NCBI RefSeq assembly: GCF_030913705.1
Contig: NZ_CP133190.1
Span: 496,001-560,000 of the forward strand
Length of the DNA stretch: 64,000 nucleotides
Origin: Anaerocolumna sp. MB42-C2
GTDB lineage: Bacteria; Bacillota; Clostridia; Lachnospirales; Lachnospiraceae
Direction of reading: 5' to 3'
The first letter of the stretch is position 1; each line of letters starts with the position of its first letter. A program made the position numbers and the translations under genes. Below are positions 16,585-24,997 of the stretch, in pieces. Under the pieces are notes generated by a model. It was not told the origin of the DNA, did not search any database, and saw only the letters and a list, made by a program, of their open reading frames with translations.

Positions 16585-17505
16585 TTATTTATAAGGCGTA
16601 AATCCATATTTTTCAAAAACACCCTGAGCTTCCTCCGTTGTCAGATACTCTACAAATGCTTTAGCAGTTTCGGCTGCTTTCGTATCTTTCACAACAGCAG
16701 CCGGATAAATCACCTTAGAAGTACTTCCCTCCGGAGCTTCTGCTACAACTGTTACCGCATCACTGGATTTGGCATCCGTAGCATATACAACTCCTGCATC
16801 TGCATTACCGGTACCGACCCAGGACAATACTTCCGTTACATCTTTACCATAGGTTGCCTGTTTTTTTACATCCTCTAAGTTATTCAAGGAAGTAAATACT
16901 TCTTCCGCATATTGTCCCACAGGAACACTTTCCGCATCCCCTAAGGCGATTGTAGGTGCTTTTAATATATCCTTAAAACTAGTAATTCCAAGTTTACTGT
17001 CTTTTGGAACAATTAGTACTACCTTATTTTCTAATAATTCTTTTTTGGTTCCATCTAAGATCAATCCTTCTTGTTCCAATGCCTCCATTTGTTTTAATGC
17101 CGCAGACATAAATACATCCACCGGTGCACCCTGCTCAATCTGTTCCTGTAAGGTACCGGAACTGCCAAATGTGTAGGTTACCGTAATACCCGGGTTTTCT
17201 TTCTGATAGATTTTACCGATCTCTTCCATAGAATTTTGTAAGCTGGCGGCAGCCGCTACAAGAATCTCAACCGGTTTTGTCTCATTTAATCCGCTATCCT
17301 TAGTAGAATCGGTAATTTCCCTTGCTGCTGTATTACTGTCCGTATTACTTTCTTCGTTACTGCTTTCTGCCGTATCCTTTACAACTTCAGCTGTAGAACT
17401 GTTTGCCGAACCACTGACTGCATCGGTATCCTTTGCAGTACATCCGACTGTTAACAATACTGTCAAACAAATAATTAGTAATAATAAATACTTTCCTTTT
17501 TTCAT
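16585..17505 (-). CDS. modA: Molybdate-binding lipoprotein of the ModABC transporter
   Basis: A 306-residue lipoprotein. The signal peptide ends in the lipobox LTVGC (C22). A Ser/Thr/Asn/Glu-rich linker of about 55 residues follows, then the ModA domain starting VEILVAAAASLQNSMEEI, with FGSSGTLQEQIEQGAPVDVF and later WVGTGNADAGVVYATDA, where the oxyanion ligands lie. GGAAGGAG precedes the start. It captures molybdate outside the membrane and passes it to ModB. Expression is likely controlled from the long leader (17506-17783) and by the HTH/PBP regulator upstream. Confidence 0.95.
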   Translation of the reverse strand: MKKGKYLLLLIICLTVLLTVGCTAKDTDAVSGSANSSTAEVVKDTAESSNEESNTDSNTAAREITDSTKDSGLNETKPVEILVAAAASLQNSMEEIGKIYQKENPGITVTYTFGSSGTLQEQIEQGAPVDVFMSAALKQMEALEQEGLILDGTKKELLENKVVLIVPKDSKLGITSFKDILKAPTIALGDAESVPVGQYAEEVFTSLNNLEDVKKQATYGKDVTEVLSWVGTGNADAGVVYATDAKSSDAVTVVAEAPEGSTSKVIYPAAVVKDTKAAETAKAFVEYLTTEEAQGVFEKYGFTPYK

Positions 17506-17591
17506 ACAAAGGTACTCCTTCCATATTGCTAACTAAACACAACCTAATATATACGCTTAACTGAGAGGTGTGTATTTCCCACCCGGAGGGC

Positions 17592-17658
17592 TTTTTATGC
17601 AATAGGACGCAACTACCTATTGCATAAAAAAGTGCCTAAGACATATTGTCTTAGACAC
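17592..17658 (-). terminator. Leader terminator (possible attenuator) and second hairpin before modA
   Basis: On the minus strand GTGTCTAAGACA-ATA-TGTCTTAGGCAC is followed by TTTTTT (17631-17626), a textbook intrinsic terminator located downstream of the mod promoter and upstream of modA. The T run opens a second stem, TTTTTATGCAATAGG...CCTATTGCATAAAAA (17592-17630). Because it lies inside the leader it may act as an attenuator. Confidence 0.7.
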
Positions 17659-17721
17659 CTTTGTCTTACCACAGTACTTTGTTTAAATTCATAGGTACTA
17701 ATGGCAATTTAATTATTAATT

Positions 17722-17785
17722 TTATGTTTTATTAAGTTCTATTATGTTTAGTTATGTTTTGACTTGTTTCGTTTGTTTTTATGTT
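17722..17785. repeat. 10-bp phased TTATGTT repeats in the modA leader
   Basis: TTATGTT or close variants start at 17722, 17732, 17742 and 17752, continue more weakly near 17762 and 17772, and recur at 17779. The GTT triplet falls at 17726, 17736, 17746, 17756, 17766, 17775 and 17783, so most units lie on one face of the helix. The array sits immediately downstream of the -10 element of the mod promoter. Confidence 0.6.
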
Positions 17786-17789
17786 CTGT

Positions 17790-17818
17790 ATTTTACTCGT
17801 ATAAAAAAAGAATGTCAA
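17790..17818 (-). promoter_or_regulatory. Sigma-A promoter of modABC
   Basis: TTGACA (17818-17813) and TAAAAT (17795-17790) are exactly 17 bases apart on the minus strand, giving a predicted transcript start near 17783 and a 278-base leader before modA. Confidence 0.75.
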
Positions 17819-17890
17819 GTAAAAAATATTATTTAATCATAATTTTTAATTATCTTTAATCATATCATCCATTCACGCTAAATTGTATTT

Positions 17891-17953
17891 AAAAAGCCTG
17901 TATAAACCTATTACATGCAAATTAAGATTATATAATAGTATCTACAGGCTTTT
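17891..17953 (-). terminator. Terminator after the molybdate-responsive regulator gene
   Basis: AAAAGCCTGTA and TACAGGCTTTTT form the stem on the minus strand, with an internal TATTA/TAATA pairing, about 20 bases beyond the stop at 17973. This separates the regulator from modABC. Confidence 0.7.
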
Positions 17954-17972
17954 CTGTATTTTTGTTTTATTT

Positions 17973-18977
17973 TTAATCTAATATCTTTCCGATATCCGTA
18001 ATATCATACCCGGATAAACCCTCTAATTCTTCTTTAAATTCCCTGGAATTAATAATCTGAACTAACGTATGATACCAGCTATACCTGGTTGCTTCCATTT
18101 TTACAACCATATCATAACTTTCCATCTGGATAGGTATAAATTCTATTCCCTTTAACTCTTTACTGTTCCGCTCATTACCCATCGATACATCTACGCTTCC
18201 TCTGGCAACTGCTCCTGCACAAGCAAGATGGGATGTTACTTCTTTCTCATACCCCTTAATCTGTGACGTTTTAATCCCCATTTTTAATAAATACTGATCT
18301 AATAAAATCCTGGTTCCGCTGCCTTTCTCACGGTTTATCATAATAACATCCTCCCGGACCAGATCCTTAAAATCTTTAATCTGCTTCGGGTTTCCTGCTC
18401 TTACGTAAAATCCCAACATCCGGCTGACTAGATGGATTCTCCGGTATGGAATTCCGGGAAGCATTTTTTTAACATATTCTTTATTATACTCTCCTGTCTC
18501 ACCATCCCATAAATGTGCAGTTGCTACATCCACCTTTCCCTGATATAACGAATACAACCCATTATAACTACCAAGATAGGACCGGAATATAGGAAGCTCC
18601 TCAAATTGCACCGAGAGATAATTACATAATATTTCCAGCAAAATATCCTGTCCGCAAATAATAACTCCGCGATTATTATAAGATTCCCTGGTTATTTCCT
18701 CCCGTCTCTCCAATCCCGGATTTACATGCATCTCTTCCATATTTTGAAACTCATTTGTTTTTTCACTTTCCATTGAATGCTGAATATAAATTTCCTTTTC
18801 CAACGACTCCGATTTAGCTGCATTCAAATATTCTTCCAGATCATCATTACGGATCCTTAATTGTTTTCCTATCTTTCTGCATTTTAAGTCACCACGTTTA
18901 ATAAGCTCATATACTGTATTCTTTTTGATTTTTAATAAGTCAGCTACTTCCTGTGGAGTAAATAGTTTATCACTCAA
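17973..18977 (-). CDS. HTH (excisionase-type) plus molybdate-binding-domain regulator
   Basis: A 334-residue protein. Residues 3-50 are a MerR/excisionase-like helix-turn-helix (FTPQEVADLLKIKKNTVYEL...RKIGKQLRI). Residues about 100-330 are a periplasmic-binding-protein-like domain of the COG1910 type (GQDILLEILCNYLS, NREKGSGTRILLDQYL, MGNERNSKEL), a substitute for ModE in many anaerobes. I place the start at the TTG at 18977 because AAGGAG (18989-18984) is six bases upstream; the ORF can be extended to 19013 without a ribosome binding site. It is directly upstream of modABC and probably regulates it in response to molybdate or tungstate. Confidence 0.85.
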   Translation of the reverse strand: MSDKLFTPQEVADLLKIKKNTVYELIKRGDLKCRKIGKQLRIRNDDLEEYLNAAKSESLEKEIYIQHSMESEKTNEFQNMEEMHVNPGLERREEITRESYNNRGVIICGQDILLEILCNYLSVQFEELPIFRSYLGSYNGLYSLYQGKVDVATAHLWDGETGEYNKEYVKKMLPGIPYRRIHLVSRMLGFYVRAGNPKQIKDFKDLVREDVIMINREKGSGTRILLDQYLLKMGIKTSQIKGYEKEVTSHLACAGAVARGSVDVSMGNERNSKELKGIEFIPIQMESYDMVVKMEATRYSWYHTLVQIINSREFKEELEGLSGYDITDIGKILD

Positions 18978-19096
18978 TGTAAGCTCCTTTTTGTAAGCAA
19001 ATAGTATGATCAATTGGTATCTTATATAGAAACTTTTATTTCAGACTTTTTATAAATTATAGTTGCAGGTGAAAATTTTGTCAACTCCAGAAAAGC

Positions 19097-19151
19097 ACAA
19101 AAAACGAGGCAGTTACACATAGCATTTTTACGGCTAATGAATAACTACCTC
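19097..19151 (-). terminator. Terminator of pnp
   Basis: On the minus strand GAGGTAGTTA pairs with TAACTGCCTC, followed by GTTTTTTGT. It lies about 60 bases past the pnp stop. Confidence 0.75.
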
Positions 19152-19206
19152 AATTGTATATTAGTAATCTTATATCTTGCCAGATTATAAAAGTAATTCT
19201 TGCATT

Positions 19207-21294
19207 TTATTTTACATCCTTCATGCTAAAGCTGATTCTTCCCATTTTATCTTTACCAAGGCATACGACTTTAACAACATCACCCAAAGTAAGGACATCT
19301 TCAACACGGTCAATTCTATCTTTTGAAATCTTAGAAATATGAACCATACCCTCTTTACCTGGTGCAAATTCAAGGAAAGCACCAAATTCCTTAATACTTA
19401 CTACTTTACCCTCAAAGATTTGACCCTCTTCAAAGTCAGTAACTATGGTCTGGATGATTTTAATTGCTTTCTGAATGCTATCGGAATCAACTCCGCAAAC
19501 AGAAACAGCACCGTCATCCGTAATATCAATCTTAACACCGGTTTGGTCAATAATTGCGTTAATAGTCTTGCCTCTCTGACCAACTACATCACCAATTTTA
19601 GTCGGATCAATCTTGATCTGAACAATCTTAGGTGAATAAGGTCCTACTTCCGGACGAGGTACGGAAATACAAGGCGACATAATGTCATCTAAAATATAAG
19701 TCCTGGCTTCTTTCGTTCTATAGATCGCTTTTTCAATAATTTCTCTTGTTAATCCATGAATCTTGATATCCATCTGAATTGCTGTAATACCTTTATGGGT
19801 ACCGGCTACCTTAAAGTCCATATCTCCAAAGAAATCTTCCAGACCTTGAATATCCGTTAATATAATATAATCATCATCACTTTCTCCGGTAACAAGACCT
19901 ACGGAAATACCGGCTACCATTCTTTTAATGGGTACACCTGCAGCCATTAAGGATAATGTGGATGCACAGATACTGCCTTGAGAAGTAGATCCGTTAGATT
20001 CTAAAACTTCAGAAACGGTACGGATTGCATAAGGGAATTCTTCTTCTGTCGGAAGTACCGGAATTAATGCTCTCTCTGCTAATGCACCATGACCGATTTC
20101 ACGTCTTCCCGGACCTCTTGATGGTTTTGTTTCACCAACAGAGTAAGACGGGAAATTATAGTGATGCATATATCTTTTAGAAGTTTCATTCTCATCGATA
20201 CCATCTAATTTTTGAATTTCAGCCAAGGCACCTAAGGTTGTTATGGTAAGAACTTGTGTCTGACCACGGGTAAACATAGCAGATCCATGAGTTCTTGGCA
20301 AGATATCCACTTCTGCTGCTAAATGTCTGATTTGAGTAATGTCTCTTCCATCCGGACGTTTCTTATCTTTTAAAATCATCTTACGAACTGTCTTCTTCTG
20401 GAATTTATACACGGCTTCATCAAGAAGCGGAATCCAGTCGGGATTCGTTTCTTCATATCTTGCTGTTAATTTATCCTTGATTTCTCTGATATTGGCTTCT
20501 CTTACCTGCTTAACATCAGTAAAAACCGCTTCTTCCATCGCTTCCGGTGTGATAAAGGAAACCATATCCTTCCATAACTCATCCGGTGTATCACATTTTA
20601 CATAATCATGTTTTGGTTTACCGCATTCCGCTACAATCGTATCGATAAATTCAATAATTTTCCTGTTTAAATCATGTGCCGCAAAAATTGCTTCTATCAT
20701 TTTATCTTCCGGTAATTCATTGGCACCGGCTTCTATCATGATAACTTTATCTCTTGTAGATGCTACGGTTAAAGATAAAGTTGACTTTTCTCTTTGAGAA
20801 CTTGTCGGATTAAATACGAATTCCCCATCAACCATTCCAACCATTGTGGAAGCGGTAGGACCATCGAAAGGAATATCAGAAATTGCGGTTGCAATTGCAG
20901 AACCTAACATAGCGGTTAATTCAGGACTGCAGTCCTGATCCACACACATAACCAGGTTATTAAGCGTTACATCATTGCGGTAATCTTTAGGAAATAACGG
21001 TCTCATTGGTCTGTCAATTACACGGGAAGTAAGGATGGCATTATCGGATGCTTTTCCTTCTCTTTTGATAAACCCTCCCGGAATTTTACCAACTGCGTAT
21101 AATTTTTCTTCATATTCAACACTTAAAGGGAAGAAATCAATTCCCTCTCTTGGCTTATCGGATGCTGTTGCTGTTGATAAAACAACCGTATCGCCATAAT
21201 GCATAAATGCAGCACCGTTTGCCTGTGCCGCAACTCTACCTACTTCAACGGTAAGAGTTCTTCCGGCTAAATCCATGGAAAAACTTTTGTACAT
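19207..21294 (-). CDS. pnp: Polynucleotide phosphorylase
   Basis: A 695-residue exoribonuclease. It has two RNase PH-like domains (FFPLSVEYEEKLYAVGKIPGG in the first, GRREIGHGALAERAL and DIQGLEDFFGDMDFK in the second), a KH domain with VGQRGKTINAI near residue 570, and a C-terminal S1 domain (GKVVSIKEFGAFLEF...GMVHIS). It degrades RNA 3' to 5' using phosphate and makes tails in the reverse reaction. AAAGGAG precedes the ATG. The leader contains a long hairpin (21324-21435), reminiscent of the autoregulatory pnp leader of enterobacteria. It is separated from rpsO, its usual neighbour. Confidence 0.97.
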   Translation of the reverse strand: MYKSFSMDLAGRTLTVEVGRVAAQANGAAFMHYGDTVVLSTATASDKPREGIDFFPLSVEYEEKLYAVGKIPGGFIKREGKASDNAILTSRVIDRPMRPLFPKDYRNDVTLNNLVMCVDQDCSPELTAMLGSAIATAISDIPFDGPTASTMVGMVDGEFVFNPTSSQREKSTLSLTVASTRDKVIMIEAGANELPEDKMIEAIFAAHDLNRKIIEFIDTIVAECGKPKHDYVKCDTPDELWKDMVSFITPEAMEEAVFTDVKQVREANIREIKDKLTARYEETNPDWIPLLDEAVYKFQKKTVRKMILKDKKRPDGRDITQIRHLAAEVDILPRTHGSAMFTRGQTQVLTITTLGALAEIQKLDGIDENETSKRYMHHYNFPSYSVGETKPSRGPGRREIGHGALAERALIPVLPTEEEFPYAIRTVSEVLESNGSTSQGSICASTLSLMAAGVPIKRMVAGISVGLVTGESDDDYIILTDIQGLEDFFGDMDFKVAGTHKGITAIQMDIKIHGLTREIIEKAIYRTKEARTYILDDIMSPCISVPRPEVGPYSPKIVQIKIDPTKIGDVVGQRGKTINAIIDQTGVKIDITDDGAVSVCGVDSDSIQKAIKIIQTIVTDFEEGQIFEGKVVSIKEFGAFLEFAPGKEGMVHISKISKDRIDRVEDVLTLGDVVKVVCLGKDKMGRISFSMKDVK

Positions 21295-21323
21295 ATTTTG
21301 CTCTCCTTTGAAAGAATAATTTT

Positions 21324-21435
21324 TGTTGGAGATGCCGAAACTACTGAAAAACTCACCGAATCTATAGAAAAAAGTATTAAAAAAATTACTTTAACTCGAT
21401 AATCTTTTCAGAAGTCTCGGAATATATCTCCAACA
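21324..21435 (-). promoter_or_regulatory. Long leader hairpin upstream of pnp
   Basis: The ends TGTTGGAGAT and ATCTCCAACA are perfectly complementary, and inside them CCGA/TCGG, ACT/AGT and CTGAAAA/TTTTCAG continue the stem around an AT-rich loop. The whole 112-base structure ends about 30 bases before the pnp start codon. In E. coli a long double-stranded pnp leader is cut by RNase III and then PNPase destabilises its own mRNA. The same use here is an inference. Confidence 0.65.
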
Positions 21436-21543
21436 TTCACTGATTAAAAAGGGTAAAAAGGCCCTCTAATAGTATATTATAGCACTAAAATGATAAAATT
21501 ACTACTAAATTTTTCATTTTTTCTATCAATCTATTCCATTTTT

Positions 21544-21621
21544 GTTACTGTTCACTCTCCTGCAAAAAGCAGCAGTTCCGTGAACAATAACACGCTTCGC
21601 GTTGTTGCCTGTGAACATTAA
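21544..21621 (+). repeat. Palindromic intergenic repeat, family 1, copy 2
   Basis: GTTACTGTTCAC pairs with GTGAACAATAAC around TGC-AAAAA-GCA; a second small stem ACGC-TTC-GCGT and another GTGAACATTAAC follow. The first 48 bases match the minus strand of 6251-6298. It lies in the 600-base gap between pnp and the divergent FAD gene, which otherwise holds the pnp leader hairpin and the promoter at 21756. Confidence 0.7.
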
Positions 21622-21755
21622 CCCATTTTTTAATATATAATTATAATTATAACCAGTTTTTCAAAAAATCCGATTCTCTATTGATTATTCGTATTTTTAC
21701 TGTTGTACACACCGCTAATGTTTATATAACTCTAATTAACGAAATATATATTTTC

Positions 21756-21784
21756 TTGCATATTTATAAAATCTATGATAGAAT
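21756..21784 (+). promoter_or_regulatory. Promoter of the FAD-dependent oxidoreductase gene
   Basis: TTGCAT (21756-21761) and TAGAAT (21779-21784) are 17 bases apart, about 110 bases before the start codon. Confidence 0.6.
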
Positions 21785-21896
21785 TTCTGTTGGCAATCAG
21801 ACATAAACACAGACGGTATTTAAGCTGAAACTAATTATTCAACTTAATATTAACGAATATCTAATCAGGGATATGATATTCAGAAAAGAGGTTACT

Positions 21897-23297
21897 ATGC
21901 AAAAATATGATGTAATTATTATAGGAGCCGGCCCATCCGGTATTTTTTGTGCTTATGAATTAATAAAAGAAAATAAAGATTTAAAAATTTTAATGGTAGA
22001 AAAGGGACGTCCCATTGAAAAAAGAATGTGTCCTAAACGAACGACAAAACAATGTGTAGGTTGCAAACCCTGCTCAATAACGACCGGATTTGCAGGCGCA
22101 GGTGCCTTTTCAGACGGTAAACTTTCCTTATCCCCAGACGTTGGCGGGAACCTTCCTGACATCTTAGGTTATGAGAACACCATTGAACTGTTAAAGGAAT
22201 CCGACGACATCTATCTTAAATTTGGTGCTGATACCAATGTATACGGAATCGATAAAGAGAATGAAATACATGAAATAAGAAGACGTGCGATCAACGCTAA
22301 TCTTAAGCTAATCGAATGTCCTATCAGACATCTGGGTACGGAAGAGGGTTATAAAATTTATACCCGCCTGCAGGAACATCTGTTAGCTTCCGGTGTTGAG
22401 ATGTTATTTAACACCATGGTTCAGGACATTGTTATAGAAGACCAACAGGCGAAAGGTATTATCATCAGTGACGGAACTACTTATTATGCCGATGAAATCG
22501 TATCTGCTATCGGCCGTGAGGGTTCGGACTGGTTCAGCCATATTTGCGCTTCCCACGGAATAGAAACAAAAGTAGGCACCGTCGATATTGGTGTTCGTGT
22601 TGAAGTTCGTGATGAGGTTATGGAGTTTTTAAATAAGAATCTATATGAAGCAAAATTGGTTTATTATACGCCAACTTTTGATGATAAAGTACGTACATTC
22701 TGCTCCAATCCATCCGGAGAAGTCGCAACAGAATATTATGAGAATGGTCTTGCGGTAGTAAATGGCCACGCTTATAAATCCAAAGAATATAAAACAAATA
22801 ATACGAACTTTGCTATCCTGGTTTCCAAAAATTTTACAAAACCATTTAAAACTCCCATAGAATATGGTAAATATATTGCACAGTTAAGCAACATGTTATG
22901 TGACGGCAGGATTCTCGTACAGACATTCGGTGATTTCCAAAGAGGAAGAAGAACAACGGAAGAAAGGCTTTGCAGAAATAACCTTATTCCTACTTTAAAG
23001 GATGCCGTTCCAGGAGATTTATCCTTAGTCTTCCCACATAGAATTATGGTAGATATTAAAGAGATGATTCTTGCTCTGGATAAAGTAACACCTGGTATTG
23101 CCAGTGATGAGACTCTGCTTTATGGGGTGGAAGTTAAATTCTATTCCAACAAAGTAGTGGTAAACAAAGATTTTGAAACAAGCATTAACGGACTTCGAGC
23201 CATCGGTGACGGTGCTTCCGTTACCAGGGGATTACAACAGGCATCTGCCAATGGAATCAGTGTAGCAAGAAGTATCCTGTTTAAAATGAATCAGTAA
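21897..23297 (+). CDS. NAD(P)/FAD-dependent oxidoreductase, COG2509 type
   Basis: A 466-residue flavoprotein. The N-terminal dinucleotide-binding fold is clear (DVIIIGAGPSGIFCAYEL, then VEKG). A cysteine-rich insertion follows (CPKRTTKQCVGCKPC, residues about 50-65), then FAGAGAFSDGKL. The C terminus carries the FAD-contacting GDGASVTRGLQQASANG. Members are annotated only as uncharacterised FAD dehydrogenases. The start at 21897 is chosen because AAAGAGG precedes it; an in-frame ATG at 21873 lacks one. It stands alone between pnp and a convergent MATE gene. Confidence 0.83.
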   Translation: MQKYDVIIIGAGPSGIFCAYELIKENKDLKILMVEKGRPIEKRMCPKRTTKQCVGCKPCSITTGFAGAGAFSDGKLSLSPDVGGNLPDILGYENTIELLKESDDIYLKFGADTNVYGIDKENEIHEIRRRAINANLKLIECPIRHLGTEEGYKIYTRLQEHLLASGVEMLFNTMVQDIVIEDQQAKGIIISDGTTYYADEIVSAIGREGSDWFSHICASHGIETKVGTVDIGVRVEVRDEVMEFLNKNLYEAKLVYYTPTFDDKVRTFCSNPSGEVATEYYENGLAVVNGHAYKSKEYKTNNTNFAILVSKNFTKPFKTPIEYGKYIAQLSNMLCDGRILVQTFGDFQRGRRTTEERLCRNNLIPTLKDAVPGDLSLVFPHRIMVDIKEMILALDKVTPGIASDETLLYGVEVKFYSNKVVVNKDFETSINGLRAIGDGASVTRGLQQASANGISVARSILFKMNQ

Positions 23298-23300
23298 TTA

Positions 23301-23339
23301 AAAAAATGTTTCCTGCCGTCAGTCAGGAAACATTTTTTA
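23301..23339. terminator. Bidirectional terminator between convergent genes
   Basis: AAAAAATGTTTCCTG and CAGGAAACATTTTTT form a 15-bp stem with an 8-base loop, directly between the stops of the FAD and MATE genes. Confidence 0.85.
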
Positions 23340-24719
23340 TTAAAATTCAGTTGCAACTAAATTCCTCAGCCACTTTTTCTTGCGATAACGTTTTATCCCA
23401 AGAATAAATTTATATACTTCTTCTATTAATACCATTGCATATACCGTATAAATTGGTAAATGCAAAACTAATCCGCCGATAAAAGCCATTGGTATTCCAA
23501 TAAACCAAACTCCGGTACAGTCTAAGAATAAACAGGCTTTCGTATCTCCACCGCTTCTTAAAATCCCGACAATATTAATTGTATTAAACATTTTAAAGGG
23601 AAGATATAATATAAACACCATAAAGCATAATTTTACATATCCGGCAACTTCTGCTGTAGCTTCAAATAATCCGATTACAGGCTGTCTTATAAACAGACAC
23701 AGAATACCTACAAATACAGTTAAGGTCAACTGAATAAATACAAGGTCTTTTGCATGCTTTTCAGCATCTTTTAAATGTCCTGCCCCCATTTCATTTCCAA
23801 GGATAACCGCAGCCGCATTACTTAACCCCATAAAAACAACCTGCATAATCTGTTCAACCGTCTGGGTAATTGTAATTGCTGCAACAGCAGTATCTCCCAT
23901 TCTACCATATGCCAGTGAATATAAGGTTACTCCCAATCCCCACATAAATTCATTGGCAATAACCGGTGATACCGTTGTAAAATATTTTTGTATAAAATTC
24001 ATATCAAGTGATAACATTTGCTTTATCTTTCCTGCCGCCGGTCCATTATCCTTATAAACATATATCAGCAAAACAGTACATTCAAAAATCCTAGCTATTA
24101 GTGTACCAATCGCAGATCCTGCAACACCCAGTTCAGGGAACCCATATTTACCATAAATCAGCAAGTAATTAAATGCTAAATTAATTAATATGGAAATACT
24201 GCTGATGACAACCGGAGCTTTGACCTGATTGATTCCTCTTAGCAGTGATACGTAAGCATTGGTGATCGCCGTAAACGGGTAACTGATCACAACAACAGCA
24301 AGATAGATAGCTCCTAATCTTATGGTCTCTTCACTATTGGTAAAAATACTCATCACAAATTTGGGAGCTAAGATACACGGCACTACAAAGAAAACAGACG
24401 CAGATAATACTAAAAGCAATGAGATTCCCAATACTTTGCGTATGTTAATGATCTCCCGTTTTCCCCAATATTGAGCTGTGAGAACTCCGGAACCGCTAAT
24501 AATTCCAAAAACAAGAAGGGTAAATACAAAAAACACCTTATTTGCAAGTCCTACCCCTGCTATGGCATTTTCACCCAGTTTACCTATCATTAAAATATCA
24601 GCAAAATTCAGGGAAGTATTTAATAGTCCCTGAAATGCTATTGGGATAGCTATTGATATGGTTTTACTAAGAAATGACTTATCCTTAATTATATTTTTAA
24701 TTCTATTTGTTATGTACAT
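23340..24719 (-). CDS. MATE-family multidrug efflux transporter
   Basis: A 459-residue membrane protein with about twelve transmembrane helices in two homologous halves. The N-terminal half has FQGLLNTSLNFADILMIGKLGENAIAGVGLA-like sequence typical of the NorM/DinF superfamily; the second half repeats the pattern (ANEFMWGLGVTLYSLAYGRMG). It probably exports cationic compounds using a Na+ or H+ gradient. AGGGG precedes the ATG. It is placed between rpsO and pnp, where other Clostridia usually have nothing, suggesting insertion. Confidence 0.9.
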   Translation of the reverse strand: MYITNRIKNIIKDKSFLSKTISIAIPIAFQGLLNTSLNFADILMIGKLGENAIAGVGLANKVFFVFTLLVFGIISGSGVLTAQYWGKREIINIRKVLGISLLLVLSASVFFVVPCILAPKFVMSIFTNSEETIRLGAIYLAVVVISYPFTAITNAYVSLLRGINQVKAPVVISSISILINLAFNYLLIYGKYGFPELGVAGSAIGTLIARIFECTVLLIYVYKDNGPAAGKIKQMLSLDMNFIQKYFTTVSPVIANEFMWGLGVTLYSLAYGRMGDTAVAAITITQTVEQIMQVVFMGLSNAAAVILGNEMGAGHLKDAEKHAKDLVFIQLTLTVFVGILCLFIRQPVIGLFEATAEVAGYVKLCFMVFILYLPFKMFNTINIVGILRSGGDTKACLFLDCTGVWFIGIPMAFIGGLVLHLPIYTVYAMVLIEEVYKFILGIKRYRKKKWLRNLVATEF

Positions 24720-24764
24720 TATTTACCCCTAATCATTTCATATTTCTTCGAAATAAGATAAGAA

Positions 24765-24872
24765 AGAGTCTGGTTTACCAGACTCTAGCGCTGGCGCGCT
24801 GTCACTTTAGTGACAATCTACCCTAAAGGATATTATCCTTTTGCGTGTTCATGTGCATCCTGCCCGGTAGGT
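24765..24872 (-). repeat. Structured intergenic repeat, family 2, copy 1
   Basis: Three hairpins stand in a row: AGAGTCTGG-TTTA-CCAGACTCT, AGCGC-TGGC-GCGCT and GTCACT-TT-AGTGAC. The segment then continues to a distal CTACC that pairs with GGTAG. A second copy at 36863-36951 keeps the same order and stems while loops and the distal pair differ. Both copies lie downstream of a terminator on the minus strand. Confidence 0.7.
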
Positions 24873-24892
24873 TTTTCAAACTTCTAAAACAT

Positions 24893-24918
24893 AAAAAAGG
24901 ATGGATAAAATCCACCCT
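24893..24918 (-). terminator. Terminator of rpsO
   Basis: On the minus strand GGGTGGAT-TTT-ATCCATCC is followed by TTTTTT, about 80 bases beyond the rpsO stop. Termination here isolates rpsO from the downstream MATE gene. Confidence 0.8.
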
Positions 24919-24997
24919 TTCCGGTTTTTAAAACAGAATGTTCACGAAGTTATAATCTATGTTCCTGTAAAACAGCAACGAATCCTAAAGTTTTGAA

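Noticed and set aside
17506..17783. Molybdenum-cofactor riboswitch before modA
   Set aside because: A long leader is present, but I could not match the conserved MOCO motif; hairpins alone are not enough.
24720..24997. CRISPR-like or tRNA-like structure downstream of rpsO
   Set aside because: The hairpins have different sequences and no regular spacing, and no cloverleaf could be drawn; it is the family-2 repeat plus a terminator.
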